The position numbers and the translations under genes were made by a program. The notes beneath the pieces are model-generated. The model ran no database searches. It was not told the DNA's origin and worked only from the letters and a program-made list of their open reading frames with translations. From Paraphaeosphaeria minitans (lineage: Eukaryota > Ascomycota > Dothideomycetes > Pleosporales > Didymosphaeriaceae), in contig WJXW01000006.1 in NCBI GenBank assembly GCA_015832175.1, forward strand, positions 1,364,001 through 1,428,000: a stretch of 64,000 nucleotides of DNA, given 5' to 3'. The stretch's first letter is position 1. Each line of letters starts with the position of its first letter. Positions 1 to 12,517 of this stretch are shown piece by piece.

Positions 1-596
1 AGGTACGCACCTGTGGGTTCGGGGGTGCGTTTGCAACCCAGCGCTCTTGCTTTTGTTTGCTTCGCGTTACTGAACAGGAAAGAACGCCAGCGAGTGAACG
101 GGTAGCTGCATCTGCAGTATACACACAGAGATCTGGAAATCCCTCAGGTACAGCAAACACAGGTGAATCACAGTGAAGGTAATAGGGCGAATGGGAGATG
201 GTTGAGCGTACTCATACGTCGGAACAATAGTGCACGTAGGGGATATAACTCAGCCAAGTGAGAACTCAGCCAAGTGAGAACTCAGCCAAGTGAGAACTCA
301 GCCAAGTGAGAACTCAGCCAAGTGAGAACTCAGCCAAGTGAGAACTCAGCCAAGTGAGAACTCAGCCAAGTGAGAACTCAGCCAAGTGAGAACTCAGCCA
401 AGTGAGAACTCAGCCAAGTGAGAACTCAGCCAAGTCAGAGCAACGAGACCATCAACGGGCATCGCATGCTAGTAGTGTGGCTGGTACAGACAGTCTCATA
501 GCTAACAATAATCGCTCACGAGGCACGTGGCTTTTCAGCATCCGCTATCCGAACACGAGCTGCGTTCATGCTATTTCAAACCATGTCCAGGATTTT
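1..596. other. Intergenic left edge with tandem repeat
   Basis: I see no supported gene in this stretch. Its only notable content is the 16-bp tandem array annotated separately. The 3' end of the coiled-coil gene on the minus strand abuts it. Confidence 0.6.
249..436. repeat. Perfect 16-bp tandem repeat, about 12 copies
   Basis: The unit CTCAGCCAAGTGAGAA recurs every 16 bases from 249 to 425. The copies are essentially identical, and only the last one diverges, at its 3' end. Such uniformity implies recent expansion or homogenisation. An open frame crosses it because the unit contains no stop in one frame, but that frame has no gene-like continuation. Confidence 0.95.
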
Positions 597-3500
597 TCAC
601 AGTTCCGTTATCGAGCCATCTTCCTGACGCCATGTCCCGGTTCCTGCAGCAAAATTTCCAGGGGTGAAGGGCGTGCTTGCTGCAAAGAACATATCAGGAT
701 CTTCCTCGCCGCTTCCTCGAGAGCTACCACGCCGCTTTCTCAAAGGGAGACTCGGTCTACCCGCTTCGTCTTTTCGCTCAGTTACTGGAATGCCAACAGT
801 TGTATGCCTCCTATTTGGGGATATCGGTTGTAGAGCGGAGCGCTGCGTTTGAGGCCTTTCTGAGGTCTTTGATGTCGTGGAAGGGTTGCTGTATGGCACA
901 CGAGCTGAGAGGTCTTTGGACGTGTGTCGCAGCTTCGATCGCTTTGGTGTCGACCCGTCCCGCGAATCTTGAGAATTCGACGAGAACGAGGCATCTGCTA
1001 AATAATTCATGATCGTGTTGGTGATGCCTTGAGTCAGGCCTGGTTTTATATCATGATCATGCTGATACGTGGCTTTCGAGATACGTCGGACGGGAGCTGG
1101 TTCAGGCGCGGGCAAGCCCATTGAGGTAAACACTCGTTTCTGCCAGGCCCTTAGCCCCTCGAGCTCATTCTCTTTCGTCCGACATTCTTGTTCAAGCTCC
1201 TGAACCTGGAATTGAAGAGGTGGAATGGACGCTTGAACGCGCTCGAATTCTTGCCGGGTGCTATCGTAAGCTTCCTGCAATGTAGAACGACAAGGTTAGC
1301 TTCACTCTAGAGTCTAAGAGTGGCGCTCTGGGTGCCATGAACAGCTACTATAGTCGTATGCACCAAGATCACATGCTCCGGGATGGCATGTAATGCAGAG
1401 CACAACGCTACCAGGCATCGGATCTCGCCTAAGTTCTATGTCCATAATCTCTTCTAACCAAGATCGCATCTCGCACCGAAATAGAATTCTACTCACATGT
1501 AAACGATGGTATTCTTCAGCAGCTGTCGAGGCCGCGACTTCGAGGTCGCTTTCACATTGAGCCTCGACTTCTTGTAAAGCTTTAGTCGAGGATTGAGCGA
1601 GCTCGTAGTGACGAACTTGTAAATCTGAACGCACATGCAAGGTCAGTACCATGGCCAATGATTGAATTACATGGAGCGTTACCCTCAAGTCTTCCGGTGG
1701 TCGCGGCAAAGTCAGTTCTGGTCTGTTGTAGATCACTTTCCAAAGCAGTAACCTTTTTTTTAATTCGAACTAGCTCCTCGTCCTTCTCAATAGCAGCTTG
1801 CTTTCCTTGGTTCAACTCGCGCTCGGCTTCCAGTAGACGAGCCTGGAGATTGTTGCAAAGATCTTCTAGGCGGACGTGGTCTTGTCGTTGATTCTCAATA
1901 ATGTCTTGTTCTTTCTCGAAACGGTGCTGCAGATTGTTGTACTGATCGGCAAGTTCAGACCTTGCGGCTTCATCTTTCACAAGCTCATCGCTAAGTGCAG
2001 CCGTCTTCTCGCGTAATGTTGCTTCTTTCTTCTGATAATTTTCAATAGTCTCCTCGTGTTGAAGGATGACGGACCTCAGATGCAACTCTTTGTAGTTGTA
2101 AGCCTCTTCAGCTTCATGAAGAGCAGTATCCGCCTGAGAATTAGACTTTTCTAACTCAATCCGCATGTCATCCAGTCTAGAGGAAAGGTCGTCGTTGTCC
2201 TTCTCCAATCGGGTTCTTTCTGCATCAAGGGTACCGAGAAACAAGTTATCATCCACACGTTTCTGCTCAAGAGACTCCACGCATGCTTGAGATTGGTGCA
2301 GCTCTTCCGTGAGTGCTCTTGTTTTCTCCCGCTCGGAACGAAGTGGGCCTTCAACAGTTTCACATCGGTGTTCTAGATCCTGGCAGATCTGCGCTACCGC
2401 CCGAATAAGTGAATCCTGTTGGTAAGAAGCTTGATTCTCTAGTTCATGTTTGAGGCGACTTCGCCAGTCTTGTAAGGGGAGGCCGGATATCGGTGTACAC
2501 TCTTGCTCAAATAGGGACACCGAGGGTGCGAGTATGCGAGAGGTGTGCGTGCATTGTATCGCAGGCAATGCCAACTGGCCTTGTTTCTCAACCAATGCAA
2601 TCGCTAACCGCAACGGTATGCGCGGAGACTGTTCCGGCTCTGCAGCGACGACAATAGTGAGTAACATAGATATTGTTGCTGAGATGCATCGTCGATGTAC
2701 CATACTGCTGTGGCTCTGGCAGAAGCTCGCTTGGTATTCTTCGCGGCTACGGGTGCAGCATGCAAGAAATGCCTCGAACCCTGCTTGTACTCTGAGATCG
2801 GACAACGCCGTGATTATATGGGAGCGGAATGATGCATGACGTGAAGCTGTCGCGGCTACTTCGTTAGCCAGAACTGTTGCGTCCTGTAATTTTTCAACCG
2901 AAGCGGGAGAATGATTGATCTCCAGTAGCTGACCGAGGAGAGATTGTACTGAGGCCTGCTGCATACGATCCTGATAATAGTCAGTCTAGAGGAGTCTCTG
3001 GCCATGAATCTATACGACGGCACTTACTGCGAATAACGACAGCGAGAATGATAGCGACTTTTGAGTCTCCATGGCAGACCAGCCCTCCAAGTTCACTAGC
3101 GCTGCCTCGTACGCTTCTATCACTGCCGGATATAGCTTTTTCGGCCCGCCTACAACGGCATAAAAGCACAAAGCCTCACGTTGGACTGCAGGCTTGACTT
3201 CGCATCGTTGGATCTTCTCCCAAAGCTTGGTATTTGTGTTCATCGAGTTCATGTCTGCGGTGGCCCATTGTTCTAATGTCCTCTGGTCAACCAGCTGCAA
3301 GGCCCGGGTTGCTATTCCTGTGGTAAAAATGAAGAGTCAGCATAGTTGGAAAACAAGAAGAGACGAGATTAGTGCTATTCAGACCACAAGAGGATACAAC
3401 TCGCGAAAGCTAGCCACAGATACTTAAAGAACGATATTTACTTACTGATGCCTTGTATTGCTTCATCGTCTGGGACGCCAGAGCCATCTCTGATGGCCCA

Positions 3501-4576
3501 GATAACACTCAAGCAGGCCAGATTGATCGTCTTTTTGCAGGCGTTTGCAGAATCGAACAACTTTCGACCAGCGGCAGTGACCCACTCTACGGAGGGGTTT
3601 TCTTTCACTGTACCACTTTCCGGGCCCTCATGAGCCCCTGATTCACTGTCAATAAGCTCTGGACTAGGTGCACATGACAAATTAGCGAATGGGGCTTAGT
3701 ACCATTTGAGTATACCTACTGTTCTGCGAGAATTGCAATGCCGAAACACCAGAGCAGCAGCATGAAGTTTTCAGGCGCAACCTTTGACTTGAGAACATGG
3801 CAAAGTTGCTCATCAAAGAGCTGCTTTGCGTCGAACGTCAGCAGAGACAGGAACCCGCGACATGCTCCTGTGAGCATGCAGTAAATTGGTTTCAGGGTTT
3901 GAACGTTCGGTTTGCGTGACGCTTGGTCAAATACCCGCAAGAAGAACGACTGGATGCTTGCGGGCAGAGGCACAACTTCAGGCAACGGGTCTGCAAGGAG
4001 CTGAAGACATAGTCCTTGATACTTGGGAGAAGTCAGTGCGATCCCCAAAAGACACATCGTGCGGCCCGGATGGCATCAGAACAAAATCTCCTGCTTACCT
4101 GTTCGAAGCTTTGTTGTGACGTATTCGCCTTCTTGAGCAACGCGTCTAACAGCCCGGGGTTACGGGAGAGTAGTTCATTCTTGAACTCGAGCGATTGAGC
4201 TGCAGGGAGAAGTCAGCTAGTCATATTCTTTGCGTCAGAGGAGTATAGCCCGTACCAAGGCTCTCGAGGATATCCACGCAACACTGCCACACGGGAAGGG
4301 CGTTGTAGAGGCTCGCAGCGAGCTTAGCGACCGCGCAGGGGGGTTGCTGGCGAACGCAGGCGCGAACGGTAAGTGCATCCGTCTTAGATGAGATGGCGGC
4401 CAATTTCTAAACGTTCGAGGTCAGCATGGATACTAACCATGATGTGCTGCCGAGTGGTCTCGTGCGGAGGGTGCAGATGCACTACCGTGGGGCACACTCA
4501 CTATCAACGAGACCGGACAGGGGGAATTGATGATGGCGGAAAGCTCCCGTGCGAGCTCTGTGTCTGCGGTTGCCAT
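597..4576 (-). CDS. Large coiled-coil protein, function unknown (nine exons)
   Basis: Spliced exons on the minus strand are 4576-4502, 4406-4256, 4199-4099, 4021-3720, 3663-3446, 3317-3028, 2970-1683, 1624-1497 and 1274-597. They sum to 3231 nt and give a 1076-residue protein. The start at 4576 gives MATADTELARELS and is followed by a good donor. The first ~550 residues look helical and non-repetitive. Residues ~550-895 are a long heptad-rich coiled coil full of E/K/L/Q. The C-terminus is a basic, Ser-rich, probably disordered tail. I do not recognise the family; similar fungal proteins are often labelled as chromosome-segregation ATPase-like only because of the coiled coil. No Walker motifs are visible, so an SMC ATPase is unlikely. 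A tethering or cytoskeletal scaffold role is possible but not shown. Confidence 0.8.
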
Positions 4577-6039
4577 GGTGGCGCGCTGGGACGGCCTGTG
4601 GCGATGGGGGTTATGCGGTGTGAAAGTTTGTTTATTGCCGTCGCTAGGGGGACGAGCACTCTGCTTTGCGCACTTGGCATGACAGACGGTGTCGCTGTTC
4701 ACACGGATGCTTCGGTTGCTTCGGCTGTTCCAGTTCAACAACTCACTGCAGCTAGCATCCCACCAGGTGCATGAATTGGTGCGCTGATGGATGCATGCTT
4801 TCGGAATGGGCTGTGCGTGGTTGAGCGATGAGCAGGAATGGTGACGATGGGCGACGATGAGGCGACGTGCCGATTCGCCCGCCGCAGACGCGCTCCACTC
4901 TACCTAGGTATCTTGTCGTGCGTGTGGGATGTCCGATGTGCCAAACCCCCACACATATGGCGAATTGTGTCCTCCCATGTTGGCGGAGGGTGTGCATTAG
5001 GTACCTTATGAGAGAGAGCGTGATCGAGGCCTTTTTCGAATGGCATCCGATCCCAGGCCTTCCATCCGCCGCTCTCGGCCCGCTTCGCATCCCTCGTCGT
5101 GTGCCACGCTCAGAGCCTCACGCAACGGCTGTGCGTCTCGGACGTCCAGGTACCGCGTCTGATCCTATGCCTCACCTCGTGGCAAAAGGAAATTGGCTGC
5201 GAGTACCCCTTAGCCAGAGCCTCGCCACCCAGCTCCCGCTACCTCGGGCTTGGTCTGTCGTGCATGCAACATTTCCCCCGCAGTAACACTACGAGCATCC
5301 ATCACGCGACAGCGCCAGCACCTATGACATACATGGACATACATGTACATACGCAGACAGAATGGACATCCATGTGCTCGTACATACGTAGTCAGACATG
5401 GACATCCATGACTCGTACATACGCAGACAGACATGGACATACATGTGCTCGTACATACGATACGCAGACAGACACGGGACATACATGAACCTACATGGAC
5501 ATACATGGCGTTACGACTCGCTCCAGCACATTCCAACCCCATCGGGATTCGTCTGTACCTCGACATCGCCAATGCTTCCCCACAATTGTTTTTGCTTCTT
5601 CTGCCCCTGCAGGTGATCATGCAGCCTTCCTTGGTCGCCGCCAGTCGAGCCTCGTGTCGAGATTTTTTGGTCCACGACTTGCTGTTTGGTCAGCCTGCGG
5701 CTTTGTCACTGGCCCAGCCGCATCATCTCACCGAGCAGAGCGACCGTCCCCTGTGCGTTGGCCCTCCGTAGCATCCAAGCCATGCCTCGGAGAGAAAGGC
5801 GCGCCAACTGCGTAGTCACAAAATAGCGCTCCCCGCTTCGCTCATGCTACCGCTACCGCTACCTACCTAGTACATATACTACCACAGCTACCCGGCGGTA
5901 GCCCGTTTGTCGCGCGCTATGTTCTTCTCTCCTGCTCTCCTCGAAAGCTTCCTACACCTCTGATGGCCCAGAGCGATTGTTACATAATCGTCCGATCCGA
6001 TTTGACCTGCTATAGGTACCCGCGGTACCCAGGCCTGCC
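4577..6039. other. 1.46-kb intergenic region with minisatellite
   Basis: This is a divergent promoter region between the coiled-coil gene (minus) and DLD1 (plus). It contains the ~35-bp repeat near 5.3-5.5 kb and CTACCTAGGTA-like elements near 4905 and 5865. The open frames here overlap one another in several frames and lack gene-like composition. Confidence 0.6.
5330..5510. repeat. Imperfect ~35-bp minisatellite, about four units
   Basis: Units begin with GTACATACG(C/T)AG and continue with copies of GACAGACATGGACATACATG and a trailing GTGCTC or GACTC. Internally the unit is itself built from ACATAC/ACATGG hexamers, which suggests growth from a shorter microsatellite. Confidence 0.85.
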
Positions 6040-8160
6040 ATGTTCCGTCAACCGACATTGCGGTTTAGGCTGCTTGCTTCGCCTCCCTTGATTCTGAAGC
6101 GGGGTGCTTCCCGCCACAGAGTGCGAGCCGAACAGACAATCAAATCGAATAAGGACCTTCCGAAAACGTCCTGGACCTCGAGCCGAGTCTTCCTCCTCGC
6201 CTCTCTGATCGGAGCCACATCTTATTACTTCGGCGGCATCAACCATGACGTTGACCGCTTTCCACTGCCATGGCGCCACTCCAAGGCGCCTCAGTATGCC
6301 TCAAAATCACAGTTGGACGAGGTACGACTGGAACATCCATACTCGGTCGTCCGCTGACCCGGCTTTAGGCAGTTGTGGAGCTGAGGTCAGCCCTGGGTGA
6401 AGATGCCATTAGCACAGACGATGAAGATCTGCTTCGTCACGGCTACTCAGAATGGTCGTCCATCAACATTGATCAGCTGCCCGTGGCTGTGGCCTATCCT
6501 CAATCTACAGAAGAAGTATCCATGATCGCAAAGGCCTGTCTCAAGTACAAGATTCCCATGAGTAGGTGGTGCAGTGGTTTCGGCTGGCCAGATGCTGATC
6601 TTGTGCAGTACCGTATTCCGGTGGCTCCAGTTTAGAGGCTAATTTCTCTGCACCTTACGGTGGCATGAGCATTGATTTCGCCCACATGGACAAGATTCTG
6701 GCTCTGCATGCCGATGAGTAAGCGAGAATAGCATGACTCGTTGCACTAGAAGCTGACCAAAGTCGCTCAGTATGGATGTGGTTGTGCAACCCTCTGTCTC
6801 GTGGATGAGCTTAAACGAAGATATCAAGGATTCTGGTCTATTCTTTCCCGTTGATCCCGGTCCATCTGTATGTACCAATCCAACAATACGCCCACATATC
6901 GTATTGATCGTTCCATAGGCAAAAATTGGTGGCATGGTTGGAACCAGTTGCAGGTGCGTTTACGGCGACATTTCCCCCTGCCAAAGCTAAACGTGAACCA
7001 GTGGCACAAATGCTGTCCGGTATGGGACCATGAAAGATTGGGTTATCAATTTGACCGTGGTTCTCGCCGACGGAAGAGTTATCAGAACGAGGAAACGGCC
7101 GCGGTGTGTACATCATGGGTTTTTTTTTCACATGCACTGACACGTACCAGCAAATCTGCTGCTGGGTACAACTTGACAAACCTGTTCATAGGTTCCGAGG
7201 GTACACTCGGCATAGTGACAGAGATCACACTCAAGTTAACGGTGGTACCCCAGGAGACAAGCGTGGCGGTGGTGACATTTCCTACGATTCGCGATGCGGC
7301 AGCTGCAGCATCGAAGGTCATGCGAGCGGGAATACCAGTGGCAGCGATGGAAATAATGGATGACGTGCAAATGGGCGTAGTCAACAAGGCAGGCTCTACA
7401 GCCAAAAAGTGGAAAGAAATGCCTACCATGTTTTTCAAGTTAGTACAATCGGACCAATCGCATATTGGCAGACCATGCATGCTAATCGGCAATCTAGGTT
7501 CTCTGGTACTAGAGCAGGGGTGAGTATAGCCTAGGATCTATCACTTCCCAGAACGGAACTGACTGCATGCAAAAAGGTACAAGAGAACGTCAAAATGGTC
7601 AAGGCGATTGCCAAGACACACAAAAGCGGTGATTTTGAATTCGCAGTCGATGCACAAGAGCAGAAGACTCTGTGGTCGGCCAGGAAAGAGTCGCTCTGGA
7701 GTATGCTTGCGCTTCGCCGGGAAGGTGACGAGGTCTGGTCGACTGATGTCGCCGTGCCTCTCTCACGACTGCCTGATATAATCGGTCAGTATTTTGGCGG
7801 CCTTCTCGACAAGCTGCTAACCTGCATATAGAGGTTTCAAAGACAGAACTGGATTCTCTGGGCCTATTCGCGAGCATCCTCGGACACATTGGAGACGGAA
7901 ATTTCCACGAGAGTATCATGTACAACAGCAAGGATCCCAAAGAACGAGCCGCCGTTGAGAAGTGTGTCAAAGATATGGTTGATCGTGCCCTCGATATGGA
8001 AGGCACGTGCACAGGAGAACATGGTATCGGTTTGGGTAAGAAGGATTCGCTCATAAAGGAGCTGGGGCTTGATACGATAAACGTCATGAAGAGCATCAAG
8101 GGCGCATTGGATCCGCATTGGCTCATGAACCCAGGGAAGATCATGGACGTTCCGTCCTGA
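6040..8160 (+). CDS. DLD1: D-lactate dehydrogenase (cytochrome), mitochondrial
   Basis: The enzyme is an FAD-dependent oxidase of D-lactate to pyruvate that passes electrons to cytochrome c. Ten exons were joined: 6040-6321, 6369-6561, 6609-6717, 6771-6867, 6919-6953, 7002-7103, 7151-7438, 7498-7519, 7577-7784 and 7832-8160. The product is 554 residues. An Arg-rich N-terminus is followed by one hydrophobic segment (~49-65), as expected for a mitochondrial inner-membrane anchor. The FAD-binding_4 signature [12 protein letters not shown] is created only by splicing exons 2 and 3. [15 protein letters not shown] and the C-terminal FAD-oxidase motifs [11 protein letters not shown] and [10 protein letters not shown] are intact. 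Exons of 35 and 22 nt are unusually small. Length and motifs fit the Dld1 family rather than D-2-hydroxyglutarate dehydrogenase. Confidence 0.95.
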
Positions 8161-8508
8161 ACGGTGTATTCGTGGGAGTCTGCCACTATCGCTTTTTCTT
8201 TGCATTTTGCTTCCTTGAAAAGCCCCTTCAAAAGCATATGTAGGTCATACATTTTCAATATTGCATACAGAGGGGATGCTTGTTTGTTTTGAAATTGCGG
8301 ATTGGTTTGTTCGTTCCAGGCTGGGAGGCTGTTGTGCATACCGTATCGCATGAGCTCCGCAATCGGAGGTCGTGGTCCTTTTCTTCCTCCGATCTCACCC
8401 CACTAGACTAGGTAGGCACCCCGCCCTGCGTCACGGCAGCACACGAAAAGTAAGACCGGGGAACGTGAGTCTCACGGTTCAGTCCAGTCACACACCACAC
8501 AATACACA
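8161..8508. other. Intergenic, DLD1 to HOM2
   Basis: This 348-base spacer holds the 3' UTR of DLD1 and the promoter of HOM2. A CTAGACTAGGTAGG element lies near 8404. I see nothing else. Confidence 0.5.
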
Positions 8509-9777
8509 ATGGATGCTGAACATTTCACATCAAAGACCAGCAACTTTCCCAAGAAGAAGTGCGGTACGTGAGGCATCGATCGCACAATAAGGCAATGCTA
8601 ATTCTGGTTGACAGGCGTTCTTGGCGCGACAGGCTCGGTGGGCCAACGCTTCATCCTGCTACTTGCGCTCCACCCACACTTCGAGCTGCACGCCGTAGGT
8701 GCCTCGGAACGATCGGCGGGTAAAAAGTACAAAGATGCAGTGAAATGGAAACAGGCGCTGTCGTTCAACGAGCGCATAGGCAACTTGGTCGTCAAGAAGT
8801 GCGTGGCAGAGGAATTCGCGGATTGCGATCTCGTATTCTCAGGCCTGGACAGCGATGTTGCGGGTCAAGTTGGTACGCGCTATATCAGTGTAGACAACAC
8901 ACAGAGACTAATCTAGCTGCAGAAATGGACTTCCTGAAGGCCGATCTCGCCGTCTTCTCTAACGCAAAGAACTATCGTCGCGATCCCCTCGTCCCGCTCG
9001 TCGTCCCGACAGTCAACTTGCCACATCTTGATGTCATACCACACCAAAGAAAGCACCATGGCCTGGAGAAGGGGTTCTTGGTGTGCAATTCGAACTGCGC
9101 TGTCATTGGTATCGTTATTCCTTTCGCCGCACTCCAAGCGAAGTTCGGGCCCGTAGACCAGGTCTCGGTCGTCACCATGCAAGCCGTCTCCGGCGCTGGA
9201 TATCCTGGTGTCAGCAGCATGGACGTCATCGACAATGTTGTGCCCTTTATTTCGGGCGAGGAGGATAAGCTCGAAACAGAAGCGCAGAAGATATTAGGCT
9301 CCGTCAACGGGGAAGTGACTGGCTTCGTAGACCAGCCCATGAAGATCTCCGCTGCATGTAACCGCGTCCCAGTTCTCGATGGGCACACAGCATGTGTGTC
9401 GTTGCGCTTCCAGCGGAGGCCTCCACCGAGCGCCGAGCAGGTCAAGCAGGCGATGAGGGAGTACGTTTCCGACGTGCAAAAGCTAGGATGCCCTTCTGCA
9501 CCCAGCCGAGCAATTGCAGTGATGGACGAACCGGATCGCCCGCAACCTAGGTTGGATCGTGAGACTGATAGAGGCTATGCGGTCAGTGTGGGTCGCATCC
9601 GAGAAGACGAAGCCGGCATCTTTGACATTAAATTCGTTGCCCTTAGCCATAACAGTAAGTCCCCATGTCGAAAGGTTACATGATCGTAGTCCTTACTAAC
9701 ACTCTATAGCTGTTATCGGTGCGGCGGGTTCCTCCATACTGAATGCCGAAGCAGCGGTATTGAAGGGATACGCATGA
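8509..9777 (+). CDS. HOM2: Aspartate-semialdehyde dehydrogenase
   Basis: This enzyme reduces beta-aspartyl phosphate to aspartate semialdehyde with NADPH, the second step of the pathway to homoserine, threonine and methionine. Exons are 8509-8563, 8615-8872, 8917-9654 and 9710-9777, giving 372 residues (yeast Hom2 is about 365). The Rossmann motif GATGSVG sits at ~22-28 and depends on the first splice. The active-site cysteine is in the motif CNSNCAV at about residue 164. Downstream [11 protein letters not shown] and the dimerisation-domain region are complete. The start is the first ATG ahead of a good donor, giving [13 protein letters not shown]. The last exon is only 68 nt. Confidence 0.97.
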
Positions 9778-10469
9778 ACACACAGAATGCGCGTAGGTTC
9801 GGCACTTGGACTATAAATGAACAAAGGTTGTGTTGTATCCACGTAGTTCAGTAGTACATGATACAAAAAGTCTGAGCGACAGATACCAGTGGAGTATGAT
9901 CACTGCGGGTAGAAGTATTTGCAAAACTTGGGTTACTGTGGGCATGATTGGGACGAAACTAGGAAAGGCAGCGACAGAAACTATCCAATCTCCAATAATG
10001 CTCACGGTGGCTGACATTAGAGATTAGACATTTGTCGCTGTGAAATACCGGGATAGGCTGTCGAACTGATTTTATAGCTGCATTATGCAGTGAATTTCTC
10101 CAGGATAAATAAGCTGTGCTCCAGAAGCCCACTACCGTACCTTGCGTAAGCCGCTGTATCATTCATCGTGCACTCTACCTAGATAATTTGTGTCAATGCT
10201 TAGGATTATCTGATTGATCGAATTCTGTCGCGCCCGACGCATTGCTTCGGCTCCACGACAAGCATTCCTGATCGAATGACATTATTTCTCACAAAGTGCG
10301 GCCTGATCGCTCAGGTACAATACAACCAACGTGATGGAAGGTGAAGGCCAAGACCCACTAGCCATTGCGCACGGCCCTACGCTGGTTAGCCGAGAAAGCA
10401 CACTTCCAAAATCAATTCTTCAACGAACTCTACGACATCACGAACTAACCCCTCGACAACACAGCAAAC
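9778..10469. other. Intergenic, HOM2 to RPS4
   Basis: This 692-base spacer holds the HOM2 3' UTR and the RPS4 promoter. Short open frames here have no recognisable content. I see no RNA gene. Confidence 0.5.
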
Positions 10470-11556
10470 ATGGGCCGTGGACCGTAAGTTGACTCTCTTG
10501 AAACAGCATTGTGCGCAATGGCATCTGCACTTTTTTGCGAAATGTGCCGCACCTCAACACATGGGCAAATTCACTAATTCGCGACAACAGTAAGAAGCAC
10601 CAGAAGCGCCTCAGTGCGCCCTCGCACTGGCTTCTCGACAAGCTCTCCGGTGCTTATGCCCCCAAGGCTTCGCCCGGCCCCCACAAGCTTCGCGACTCGT
10701 TGCCCCTCGTCATCTTCCTGCGAAACCGTTTGAAGTACGCCCTCAATGCTCGTGAGGTCAAGTCGATCCTCATGCAGCGCCTCGTCAAGGTCGACGGCAA
10801 GGTCCGCACCGACTCCACCTTCCCCGCTGGATTGATGGACGTCATCACCATCGACAAGACTGGCGAGAACTTCCGCCTGGTCTTCGACACCAAGGGCCGA
10901 TACACCGTGCACAGGATCACTGGCGAGGAGGCCGCATACAAGCTGGGCAAGGTCAAGCGTGTCCAGCTCGGCCGTGGCGGAATTCCCTACTGTGTTACGC
11001 ATGACGCACGAACGTGAGTTTGTCGCCTCTATCAGCCGTTGGGCACAGTTTGGGCAAGGTGCCGAGGATGTCTTCTCGAAAGAGAGAGATCATCGGCACC
11101 AAACACCAAACCTGGCCCTGGCATTGAAGAATCATACATGCTGAACGAGACAGGATCCGTTACCCCGACCCAGCCATCAAGGTCAACGACACGGTCAAGA
11201 TTGACCTCGCCACTGGCAAGATCACCGACTTCATCAAGTTCGACACTGCGGTCATCGTCATGATCACTGGCGGTCACAACATGGGTCGTGTCGGTGTCGT
11301 CACCCACCGTGAGCGCCACGACGGAGGCTTCAACATTGTGCACGTCAAGGACGCCGTGGACAACGAGTTCACCACCCGTGAGAGCAACGTCTTGTGAGTA
11401 CTGCCTAAGCTGTCCCCGATGCGCAATCGCTAATTACACGACAGCGTTATTGGCCGTGAGAAGCCATGGATCAGCCTTCCCAAGGGCAAGGGTGTCAAGC
11501 TCTCCATCTCGGACGAGCGTGACCGCCGCCGGGCACAGGCTCTGGCCGGTCACTAG
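10470..11556 (+). CDS. RPS4: 40S ribosomal protein S4 (eS4)
   Basis: This is a structural protein of the small cytosolic ribosomal subunit. Exons are 10470-10483, 10591-11013, 11154-11393 and 11445-11556, giving 262 residues against 261 in yeast. The first exon is only 14 nt (MGRGP plus two bases). Splicing restores MGRGPKKHQKRL, the invariant eS4 N-terminus. The S4 RNA-binding region ([16 protein letters not shown]) and the KOW-like segment near GGHNMGRVG are present, and the C-terminus RDRRRAQ is typical. Introns of 107 and 140 nt are longer than elsewhere in the window, as is common in fungal ribosomal protein genes. Confidence 0.98.
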
Positions 11557-12517
11557 AGGGGGAATGTCGTAGCAATGAATGCCGTGTGAACGGCCTGCGT
11601 GGATGATGAATGAGTCGTGTGCATGCTGGGATTCCCAGAACAGGCGTTGGTCGCTCCAAGGGATATGAACGGAACCGGGACACTGCAGAGTGCGCATAAC
11701 GAATGGTCCTTTAAAAAGAATCAAACATTTCAACTTCACGATGTGCTGTAACCTGTATCAAACCCGACGGTGCATGTTTTAGGTTGGGCAGACAAGGGGT
11801 TGAGCCGTCGCGGCTGGGTGGAGCACGAGATGGGGGCTGGTTGACGGTGCGGCTGCATGATCCAATAGGGGGATGGCCACCCCAGCGTGCGGCTCTTTCT
11901 GAAGCACATCTCCCGCCTGGCACCGGACTGCGTGCGAGAGCCTCGTGGATGGCGCAAGCTAGAATGGAGCACGGTGGGTGCACACGAGGGCGCAGACTGC
12001 AGACTGTACACTGCACACAAGCACGCACACAAGCACAAAGGCAGCATGGCGCGCTAGGCTGTGAGTGATCCGGGCTGGACTCCCAGGAATCTAATCTCGT
12101 ATCTTGTGTGCACTAGCCCGGCGCCCACCTCCCACCTCCCCCACAGATTCCCCGTCGCAACAGCTTGGTCCACTGCCAACGGCGCTTCTCACGTCGCTCG
12201 TCGCTCGTCGCTCGTCGCTCGTCGCTCGTCGCTCGTCGCTCGTCGCCTGTCGCCCGTCTCTCGTTGCGCAGACACCACTTTGACAATAGCAATCGGCATG
12301 CTGCCCCGGTTCTGTGCTCTCCAGGCACCGTCATTCGCTCGTCAGAGACGTCGCACGTAGACCGTACGGCCCATCTCCGTCTCATCTAGCTGTCGGAGCG
12401 CGACCGCCGCACATTCACCCGCCGTGCGCGCCTCTCCTCCATATCTGCACGCCAGCTGCAAGATCGGTCGCCTCTGCTGAGGCTGGACTTCGCCAGCGCC
12501 CGACCCTCTTCGTCAAC
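11557..12517. other. Intergenic, RPS4 to palI
   Basis: This 961-base region holds the RPS4 3' UTR and the palI promoter/leader. It includes the 7-bp microsatellite annotated separately. No other supported feature was seen. Confidence 0.5.
12192..12247. repeat. 7-bp microsatellite (CGTCGCT)n
   Basis: About seven to eight tandem copies of CGTCGCT lie some 270 bases upstream of the palI start codon, probably in its promoter or 5' leader. The unit length is not a multiple of three, consistent with a non-coding location. Confidence 0.9.

Noticed and set aside
402..833. 143-codon ORF starting inside the 16-bp repeat
   Set aside because: It is antisense to the last exon of the coiled-coil gene and begins in the tandem array.
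5330..5510. CRISPR-like appearance of the ~35-bp repeats
   Set aside because: The host is a fungus; units are directly adjacent without unique spacers and are imperfect, so this is a minisatellite.
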